The position numbers and the translations under genes are program-made. The notes below the pieces were generated by a model. It had not been told where the DNA came from. It was given only the letters and a program-made list of their open reading frames with translations, and searched no databases. This document shows positions 33,338 to 38,984 of a stretch of DNA of 38,984 nucleotides, one piece after another; position 1 is the first letter of the stretch; each line of letters opens with the position of its first letter. This stretch comes from Armatimonadota bacterium. GTDB taxonomy: Bacteria; Armatimonadota; Zipacnadia; Zipacnadales; VGFC01. The stretch is from positions 1 through 38,984 of the forward strand of contig VGFC01000015.1 of the NCBI GenBank assembly GCA_016869045.1, written 5' to 3'.

Positions 33338-34561
33338 CTAGCTCTGCGACAGCGAGCCGATGATCGAGATCAGGGGCAGGAACATCGAGATGACGATGAA
33401 CCCAACCACAAACCCCAGGAACACGATCATGACCGGCTCGAGAGCCGCCGTGAGGCTCTCGAGGGCGGACTCGACCTCGCCCTCGTAGAACTCTGCGACT
33501 TTCGAGAGCATGGAGTCCAGCTGCCCCGTCTCCTCGCCGATCGCGATCATCTGCACGACCATCGGCGGGAACATCCGGCTCTGGGCCAGCGGGTCGCCGA
33601 TGGTGTCGCCCTCGCGGATGGCGGTTCGCGAGAGGAGGATCGCTTCGGAGATGATGCTGTTATCGACGGTACCTGCTACCGTCTCCATCGCCTGCAGGAT
33701 GGGGACGCCGGAGCTGAGCAGCGTGCTCAACGTGCGGGCGAACCGCGCCACGGCGATCTTGTGGTTGAGGCTGCCGAAGACCGGCACCTTGAGCTTGACG
33801 ATGTCGTAATACCGTCGGCCCGTCTTCGTGGCCCTGATACGGCCCAGGGCGACCCACAAACAGACGATGATGATCAGACAGACCCACCACTTGCTCGTCA
33901 TGAAGCGGCTGGCCTTCATCAGCATCAGCGTGGGCAGCGGGAACTCCTTCACGCCCAGCTCCTCGAACAGCGCGATGAACTTGGGCAGGATGAAGGTGAC
34001 CAGGAAGGTCACGATTCCCACCGCGACGATCATGACCAGGACCGGGTAGGTCATGGCGGCCTTGATCTTGCGGCGCAGCTCCATGTCCTTCTCAAGGAAG
34101 CCCGCCAGCCGTTCGAGGGTCTCGTCGAGGACACCACCGACCTCTCCCGCGCGCACCAGACCGACCGCCAGGTTCGAGAAGACGCGCGGGTACTGAGCCA
34201 TCGAGCGCGACAGCGTCGCTCCGCCTTCGACCTCCGTCTGGATCTCGCGGATGATCTCCTTGAGGTTCACGCTGTTGGTCTGCTGCTCCAGGACGTCGAG
34301 GCAGCGGACCAGCGATACACCGGCATTGATCATGGTCGCGAACTGGCGACAGAAGATCGAGAGGTCCTTGAGGCCCACCCTGCGCCGCAGGCGGAAGCCG
34401 CCCCGTCGCTGCGGCGCCGCCGCCGCCGCCTCCTGGACCTGGGTGACGATGAACCCCTGGTCCCGCAGCTGTTGGACGACGATCTCGCGGTTGTCGGCCT
34501 CGAGCTTGCCCTTCTTCTTCTTCCCGGTCTTGTCGGCTACGATGTACTCGAAGGTAGGCAT
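33338..34561 (-). CDS. pilC: Type IV pilus inner-membrane platform protein
   Basis: PilC is the rotor platform that PilB and PilT turn. The 407 residues contain the N-terminal MPTFEYIVADKTGKKKKGKL, a first T2SF domain (about 65-190: IFCRQFATMINAGVSLVRCL, GLVRAGEVGGVLDETLERLA), a transmembrane helix with LPKFIALFEELGVKEFPLPT (192-211), a second helix (about 224-240), the second T2SF domain (about 268-390: RFARTLSTLLSSGVPILQAM, MIAIGEETGQLDSML) and the last helix ending FLPLISIIGSL. Length and order match the family. ATG 34561 is preceded by GGGGGA. It lies 136 bases after pilT and is followed by the miniature PilC. Confidence 0.97.
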   Translation of the reverse strand: MPTFEYIVADKTGKKKKGKLEADNREIVVQQLRDQGFIVTQVQEAAAAAPQRRGGFRLRRRVGLKDLSIFCRQFATMINAGVSLVRCLDVLEQQTNSVNLKEIIREIQTEVEGGATLSRSMAQYPRVFSNLAVGLVRAGEVGGVLDETLERLAGFLEKDMELRRKIKAAMTYPVLVMIVAVGIVTFLVTFILPKFIALFEELGVKEFPLPTLMLMKASRFMTSKWWVCLIIIVCLWVALGRIRATKTGRRYYDIVKLKVPVFGSLNHKIAVARFARTLSTLLSSGVPILQAMETVAGTVDNSIISEAILLSRTAIREGDTIGDPLAQSRMFPPMVVQMIAIGEETGQLDSMLSKVAEFYEGEVESALESLTAALEPVMIVFLGFVVGFIVISMFLPLISIIGSLSQS

Positions 34562-34697
34562 TGGTTATCCCCCGCGGGTCGCCCCGCCGAACTGGCTCCG
34601 CCCCTGCCGGATGTGAAGCGACGATCGCTGTCGATCCTAGTGACGCTCCTCGCCCGAATCCGCCTCGCCCCTTCCGCAGATTCCCGCCGGCAGTTCC

Positions 34698-35882
34698 TCA
34701 CCGCTCCTCTTCGCGCCCGTAGATGAGCTTCTTCAGCTCCTCCTGGTTCTGAGCGCGCTGCATCGCCATCTCATACGTCACCATGCTCTGCTGGTACAGG
34801 TCGCGCAGGGCCTGGTCCATCGTCTGCATCCCGTGCTCACCGCTGGTCTGGATGATCGAGGTGATCTGGTGGGCCTTGTTTTCGCGGACGAGGTTGCGGA
34901 TCGCAGCGGTGGCGATCATGACCTCGATCGCAGCGATACGGCCCGGCTGACCGGCGCGGGGCAGGAGCTGCTGCGAGAGTACCGCCAGCAGGTTGTTGGA
35001 CACCTGAATGCGGATCTGCTCCTGCTGTTCCGGCGGGAAGACGTCGATCATGCGGTCCACCGACTCCGCCGCATTGTTCGTGTGTAGCGTCGCGAGGACA
35101 AGGTGGCCCGTCTCCGCGCAGGTGATGGCGAGCGCGATCGTCTCCAGGTCGCGCATCTCACCCACCAGCAGCACGTCGGGATCTTCTCGCAGCGCGACGC
35201 GCAGGGCCGCCTGGAAGCTGTGGGTGTCCTGGCCGAGCTCGCGCTGGTTGATGACGGACTTCTTGTGCGTGTGCAGGTACTCGATGGGGTCCTCAACGGT
35301 GATGATGTGCTCAGACCGCTCGCGGTTGATCTGGTCCACCATCGAGGCCAGCGTCGTGGACTTCCCGCTACCCGTCGGGCCGGTAACCAGCAGCAGGCCG
35401 CGCGGCCGACGCGCCAGCTGCTCGACGATCGCCGGCAGGCCCAGCTCCTGAGGCGTAGGGATGCGCGTCGGGATAAGACGCAAGGCCGCCGCGATGGTGC
35501 TGCGGTCCTTGAAGACGTTCACCCGGAACCGGGCGATCTTCTGCAGCTGGTACGCGCAGTCCAGCTCCATCTCCGTCTCGAAGCGCTCGATCTGCTCGTC
35601 CAGCAGGATGTCGTACATGATCCGCTGGGCAACCTGCGCCGTCAGCGCCTCGTACCGCGTCTTGCGCAGCGACCCGTCCACGCGGATCACCGGCGGCAGC
35701 CCGACCGCCAGGTGCAGGTCCGACGCGTTGTGCTCAACGACGATCTCCAGCAGCTCGTCGATGTGCACGTCGTGGATCGGCTTCAGCTCGACACGCCGGC
35801 GAGGCGCCGGCGCTTCGGCGGGCGGAGCTTGCGCGACCGCTTGCGCGGCCTGTCCGTTGCTCGGAGGCGGTGGCTGACCCAT
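34698..35882 (-). CDS. pilT: Pilus retraction ATPase
   Basis: PilT is the hexameric ATPase that depolymerises the pilus and gives twitching movement. The 394 residues begin with a Pro/Ala-rich extension (1-28) not usual in PilT. Then come HNASDLHLAVGLPPVIRVDG (51-70), Walker A GPTGSGKST (168-176), the Asp box ITVEDPIEY, Walker B DPDVLLVGEMRD (234-245), the His box HLVLATLHTN and the PilT-specific AIRNLVRE motif (327-334). That last motif separates it from PilB. The gene starts 29 bases after pilB, so the extension and retraction motors are transcribed together. Confidence 0.96.
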   Translation of the reverse strand: MGQPPPPSNGQAAQAVAQAPPAEAPAPRRRVELKPIHDVHIDELLEIVVEHNASDLHLAVGLPPVIRVDGSLRKTRYEALTAQVAQRIMYDILLDEQIERFETEMELDCAYQLQKIARFRVNVFKDRSTIAAALRLIPTRIPTPQELGLPAIVEQLARRPRGLLLVTGPTGSGKSTTLASMVDQINRERSEHIITVEDPIEYLHTHKKSVINQRELGQDTHSFQAALRVALREDPDVLLVGEMRDLETIALAITCAETGHLVLATLHTNNAAESVDRMIDVFPPEQQEQIRIQVSNNLLAVLSQQLLPRAGQPGRIAAIEVMIATAAIRNLVRENKAHQITSIIQTSGEHGMQTMDQALRDLYQQSMVTYEMAMQRAQNQEELKKLIYGREEER

Positions 35883-35911
35883 CGAGTTCTCCCCTCGTTC
35901 GGTACGTGGCC

Positions 35912-37729
35912 CTACATCTGCTGGCCCGCCGTGAAGACCACGCGCGTGACCTCCTCCAGGTCCGTGACGCCCCGGAGGATCTTGGCGAAGGCGTCCTGCT
36001 GCAGGGTCACCATGCCCTGCGCGACCGAGGCTTCCTTGATGTCGTTGTGCGACGCACGCCGCACGACCATCTCCTGCAGTTCCGGCGTCATCACCATCAG
36101 CTCGAAGATCCCGATCCGGCCTCGGTACCCCGTATGCCGGCAGGCCTCGCAGCCCACGCCGTGGTAGAAGACCTGGTCCTGGTTCTCCGGCAAGTCCGGG
36201 TCGAACCCGAAGGTGAGCAGCATGTCGCGGCGGGGCTCGTACGGCTCCTTGCAGTTCTCACAGATCCTCCGCGACAGACGTTGCGCCAGGACGCCGATGA
36301 TCGACGCCGAGATGAGGAATGGCTCCACGCCCATATCGACCAGACGCGTCGTCGTGGACGGCGCGTCGTTCGTGTGCAGCGTGCTGAGCACCAAGTGGCC
36401 CGTGAGAGCGGCCTGGATCGCGATTTCCGAAGTTTCCAGGTCGCGGATCTCTCCCACCATGATGATGTCCGGGTCCTGCCGCAAGAAGTACTTCAGCGCG
36501 ACAGCGAACGTCAGACCCGCCTTGCGGTTCACGTGGACCTGGCTGAGTCCGGCGAGCTGATACTCGACGGGGTCCTCAATCGTGATGATGTTCTTCTCGA
36601 CCGAGTTGATCTTGTTGAGGACCGAGTACTGCGTCGTCGTCTTGCCGCTTCCCGTCGGGCCGCAGGAGAGGATCATGCCGTTCGGCTGCACGATCAGCTT
36701 CTCCAGCTCCGCCTGCATGTCCGTCACCAGCCCCAGCGAGTCCAGACCGATGAGAACGCTGGACTTGTCCAGAATCCGCATGACGATCTTCTCGCCCAGC
36801 GTCGTGGGAATCGCCGAGACGCGCAGGTCGTAGTCCTTGTCCCCGTGGCGGATATGGATGCGGCCGTCCTGGGGAACGCGGCGCTCCGCGATGTTCATCT
36901 CGGCCATGATCTTCAGACGGGAGATGAGCGGCGCGTGCACGTAGCGGGGCAGCGGGAGGACCTCGTGAAGGACGCCGTCGATCCGGTAGCGGACGCGGAC
37001 GCCCTTGCGCATCGGCTCGACGTGGATGTCACTGGCCCGTTCGGCAATGGCGCGCTGGATGATCACCTTTGTGATCTTGATGATCGGCGCTTCTTCGGTC
37101 ATGTCCGTCAGGCGGTCGGTGTCGATCCGCTGCTCGGACTCGGATACCACGTCCTCTTCGGTGCCCAGCGAGCGGGAGTCGCGGATGGATTCCGTGAGCT
37201 TCGCGATGTCCACACCACTGAAGTCCCGGCTCCCGCCTCCGCCGGATGAGGCGGCCGTCGCGGTAGCCGTCGCGGTGCCTCCGCGGGGCGCGGATTCGTA
37301 GGCGCGCGAGATGGCCTGGTTGACCGCCTCCTCGACCGCCAGGAACGGCTCCACCGCCACCTGCAACCGCATCTTCAGGTCGTCCAGGGCGATGACGTTG
37401 TCGGGCTCCGCCATCGCGACCTGCATCGTGCCGTCGCCGCGAGCGATGGGAATCGCCTTGTGCCGCTCCGCGGTGGCGCGGTCGAGAAGCTGGGCGATCG
37501 CGGGATCGACGGAGTAACGCGTGAGGTCCACAAAGCGCAAGCCCTGCTGCTCGGCAAGCGCCTCGAAGAGCTGGCGCTGATCGACGTACCCCAGGTCCAC
37601 CAGGACCTCGCCGATCTTCTGCGTCGTCTGCTTCTGCATCTCGAGCGCTTCGTTGAGTCGCTGCTCGGTGATCAAGCCCTTCTGCACCAGAATCTGCCCG
37701 ATCATGAGGCGGCGTGCAGAAGCCCGCAT
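35912..37729 (-). CDS. pilB: Pilus extension ATPase
   Basis: PilB drives pilus polymerisation. The 605 residues include an MshEN/GspE N-terminal domain (about 8-145: IGQILVQKGLITEQRLNEAL, IGEVLVDLGYV) that binds c-di-GMP in some relatives, a Gly/Thr/Ser-rich linker (148-168), the second N-terminal domain ERASDIHVEPMRKGVRVRYR, Walker A GPTGSGKTT (357-365), the Asp box ITIEDPVEYQ, Walker B DPDIIMVGEIRD (419-430) and the His box LVLSTLHTND. A four-cysteine zinc site follows (CENC 490-493 and CEAC 527-530). ATG 37729 has AAGGTGG 7 bases upstream. It is the first gene of the main pilus transcript. Confidence 0.97.
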   Translation of the reverse strand: MRASARRLMIGQILVQKGLITEQRLNEALEMQKQTTQKIGEVLVDLGYVDQRQLFEALAEQQGLRFVDLTRYSVDPAIAQLLDRATAERHKAIPIARGDGTMQVAMAEPDNVIALDDLKMRLQVAVEPFLAVEEAVNQAISRAYESAPRGGTATATATAASSGGGGSRDFSGVDIAKLTESIRDSRSLGTEEDVVSESEQRIDTDRLTDMTEEAPIIKITKVIIQRAIAERASDIHVEPMRKGVRVRYRIDGVLHEVLPLPRYVHAPLISRLKIMAEMNIAERRVPQDGRIHIRHGDKDYDLRVSAIPTTLGEKIVMRILDKSSVLIGLDSLGLVTDMQAELEKLIVQPNGMILSCGPTGSGKTTTQYSVLNKINSVEKNIITIEDPVEYQLAGLSQVHVNRKAGLTFAVALKYFLRQDPDIIMVGEIRDLETSEIAIQAALTGHLVLSTLHTNDAPSTTTRLVDMGVEPFLISASIIGVLAQRLSRRICENCKEPYEPRRDMLLTFGFDPDLPENQDQVFYHGVGCEACRHTGYRGRIGIFELMVMTPELQEMVVRRASHNDIKEASVAQGMVTLQQDAFAKILRGVTDLEEVTRVVFTAGQQM

Positions 37730-37848
37730 GAGTTACCACCTTCTCGCCACGTGGCGTGTAGTCGAGGTCCCCTCGTGCGAAATGCAGACGAGCACGGACG
37801 GCAGACCGCCCGCGCTATGCGATGAGCGCAGGGAGTACAGTAACCCTA

Positions 37849-37860
37849 CCCCATATGGGG
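37849..37860. promoter_or_regulatory. Palindrome in the pilB leader, possible operator
   Basis: CCCCATATGGGG is a perfect 12-base palindrome about 25 bases downstream of the predicted pilB transcription start. The position would suit a repressor site. No family can be named. Confidence 0.4.
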
Positions 37861-37890
37861 CCACTTCTCATCCTACCATGCGTCAGTCGG

Positions 37891-37920
37891 ATTATACCTA
37901 TACCCTGAGTTGGGTGTCAA
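37891..37920 (-). promoter_or_regulatory. Consensus sigma-70 promoter of the pilB operon
   Basis: On the minus strand TTGACA (37920-37915) and TATAAT (37896-37891) match the consensus in all twelve positions with an 18-base spacer. Transcription would begin near 37884 and give a leader of about 155 bases before pilB. Such a strong site in a GC-rich genome suggests high basal transcription. Confidence 0.88.
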
Positions 37921-38018
37921 CAAACCCGCTTGCCGACGCCATGCTGCCTGCCGCATTCCCCGGACGGGCAGGACGCCCCTCCTCTGACGGCGAATCCGAT
38001 TTCGACTGATGGACGCCC

Positions 38019-38023
38019 GGGAG
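38019..38023 (+). promoter_or_regulatory. Ribosome-binding site of the hydrolase-like gene
   Basis: GGGAG lies 6 bases before the ATG at 38030. It selects this start over the in-frame ATG at 38009, which has no site and would put a charged stretch before the signal peptide. Confidence 0.6.
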
Positions 38024-38029
38024 CCCACA

Positions 38030-38984
38030 ATGACGCCAAGTGTGATCACGATCACGTCTGTGCTGGTGATTTGTCTCCCCGCCGGGGCCGAGGACATCTG
38101 GCGTACGACGTTCGACGGCGCCCCCGCCCAAGACCTCCTTGCGCACACGTGGGGCGACAAGCCAACCGAGGTCCTGGCGAACGGCGCGGCGGAGAACCTC
38201 GGCCGCGAAGGCTGGGGCGGCCGACTCCATCTTCGCTTCGGCGACGAGACGCCCAATCACCTCTCCTACTGGAACCTCAAGCCCGACAGCCCGGTCCCGA
38301 TCATACCGCAACTGGAGGAGATCTCCTTCTGGGTGAAGACGAACGTGCCGGTCAGCATCAAGATCGGTATCGGCACCTTCGGCTTCATCTACCACGGCCC
38401 CACCGTGCAGCCCTCCGCCGAGTGGCAGAAGCTTGCCGTGTCGAACGCCTACCAGGAACTCAAGGCCTGGTGCGTTCGCGGTGAGCGGAACGCCGACGAT
38501 GGGTTCGTCACCGACATCATCGTCGCGGTAGGCGCCTCGCCAAACGTCGAGGCGGACATCGCCATCGACGACGCCGCCTTCGTCGGCCCCGACGGAGCGA
38601 ACCGGACGATCCAGGATGAGGCGCGCAAGCGCCGCTTCAAGCGCATCCGCGCGAGCGTCGTCACCCTTCCCTGGAGCGACGAGGGGCGCTCGCTCGACTC
38701 GGTGCTCGATCGCCTCGACGAGGCGGGAATGGTCGGCTCGGACATCGTGTGCTTGCCGACGGAGTGCGTCAAGACCGAGGGCGAACCGATCCCGGGCCCG
38801 CTCAGCAACGCCATCGCCGAGAAGGCGAAGCAGTACGGCATGTACGTGATCGGCAACCTGCGCGAGGTCGAGGCTGCCCGCCTCACCCCCCGACCCCCTC
38901 TCCTGAAGGGAGAGGGGGCAACGCCAACGGCTCAGCCCAGCGTTGCTCTCCCCCTCTTCCTTCAGGAGAGGGGGTCGGGGGGTG
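38030..38984 (+). CDS. Exported protein with carbon-nitrogen hydrolase-like domain, cut by window edge
   Basis: About 318 codons are visible and the frame is still open at the right edge. Residues 1-20 (MTPSVITITSVLVICLPAGA) form a signal peptide. Residues about 24-190 are beta-rich (WRTTFDG, ISFWVKTNVPVSIKIGIG, ADIAIDDAAFVG), like the carbohydrate-binding or jelly-roll domains attached to secreted hydrolases. From about residue 205, FKRIRASVVTLPW, VGSDIVCLPTECV, IPGPLSNAIAEKAKQYGMYV and IGNLRE match the start of the nitrilase (CN hydrolase) fold, with the first catalytic Glu near CLPTE. The Lys and Cys of the triad would lie beyond the edge. The last 34 codons are a palindromic repeat (38884-38984). 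It is transcribed away from the pilus genes and has no evident link with them. Confidence 0.72.
   Translation, partial: MTPSVITITSVLVICLPAGAEDIWRTTFDGAPAQDLLAHTWGDKPTEVLANGAAENLGREGWGGRLHLRFGDETPNHLSYWNLKPDSPVPIIPQLEEISFWVKTNVPVSIKIGIGTFGFIYHGPTVQPSAEWQKLAVSNAYQELKAWCVRGERNADDGFVTDIIVAVGASPNVEADIAIDDAAFVGPDGANRTIQDEARKRRFKRIRASVVTLPWSDEGRSLDSVLDRLDEAGMVGSDIVCLPTECVKTEGEPIPGPLSNAIAEKAKQYGMYVIGNLREVEAARLTPRPPLLKGEGATPTAQPSVALPLFLQERGSGG
38884..38984. repeat. Palindromic repeat inside the hydrolase-like gene
   Basis: The outer arms (38884-38909 and about 38959-38984) are exact reverse complements beginning CACCCCCCGACCCCCTCTCC. Inner arms GCAACGC and GCGTTGC surround a short centre. It resembles the widespread CCCCCTCTCC-type intergenic palindromes of several phyla (from memory). 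It probably continues past the window edge. It is in frame with the gene and has no stop. Confidence 0.85.

Larger units (their letters stand above)
37730..38029. other. Divergent intergenic region between pilB and the hydrolase gene
   Basis: These 300 bases hold the pilB promoter (37891-37920), a leader of about 150 bases containing a 12-base palindrome (37849-37860) and a small GCGCT/AGCGC hairpin near 37812-37831, and the ribosome-binding site of the plus-strand gene. I see no convincing plus-strand promoter, no coding sequence and no recognisable riboswitch. Confidence 0.6.

Noticed and set aside
37730-37890. A c-di-GMP riboswitch in the pilB leader
   Set aside because: A leader of this length before pilB made it worth checking, but the conserved GEMM core segments are not visible and only short local hairpins occur.

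Overview
This is a high-GC window from a diderm bacterium. It carries nearly a complete type IV pilus (T4P) assembly system, read from the minus strand over about 37 kb. The presence of a secretin shows an outer membrane. The short prepilins with an FTLVE/FTLIE start and a late His-x-DG motif, the very large minor-pilin-like proteins, and the zinc-finger anti-sigma factor with an ECF sigma factor resemble Armatimonadota or a neighbouring phylum such as Planctomycetota. That placement is an inference from gene style, not a measured result.

Layout in the direction of transcription (right to left). (1) A near-consensus sigma-70 promoter (37891-37920) drives pilB, pilT, pilC, a 139-residue membrane protein that looks like PilC with its cytoplasmic domains removed, and pilD. 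(2) A block of pilins and cargo follows: a short prepilin (31689), a PilV-like protein (30805), a prepilin whose leader is encoded by a perfect 35-bp inverted repeat (28967), a PilW-like protein with a zinc ribbon (28127) and a PilX/GspK-like protein of 1056 residues (26223). After these come two giant exported proteins of 1872 and 1850 residues. The order V-(prepilin)-W-X-giant matches the position of PilY1 in classical minor-pilin operons, and the first giant has propeller-type repeats and a possible calcium loop, as PilY1 does. (3) A second strong promoter (11734-11762) starts pilM, pilN, pilO, a PilP/GspC-like gene, a stand-alone secretin-N0 (STN) protein with an RGG/FGG tail, the secretin pilQ, and aroB. 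Linkage of aroB to pilMNOPQ is the arrangement familiar from Gammaproteobacteria. (4) Downstream lie a PASTA-domain pseudokinase, an ECF sigma factor and a zinc-finger anti-sigma factor that runs off the left edge.

On the right edge a plus-strand gene, divergent from pilB, encodes an exported protein with a beta-sandwich-like N-terminal part and the beginning of a carbon-nitrogen hydrolase domain. An in-frame palindromic repeat covers its last visible 101 bases.

The most unusual points are: the palindromic (REP-pair-like) element that supplies a prepilin leader; the miniature PilC; Gly/Ala/Pro/Met-rich segments spread over PilN, PilO, the PilP-like protein, the STN protein and the secretin; the two PilY1-position giants, one with several zinc-ribbon-like knuckles outside the cytoplasm; and the pseudokinase/sigma/anti-sigma module attached to the pilus-aroB cluster. 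Long plus-strand open frames opposite these genes are high-GC shadows and are not annotated.
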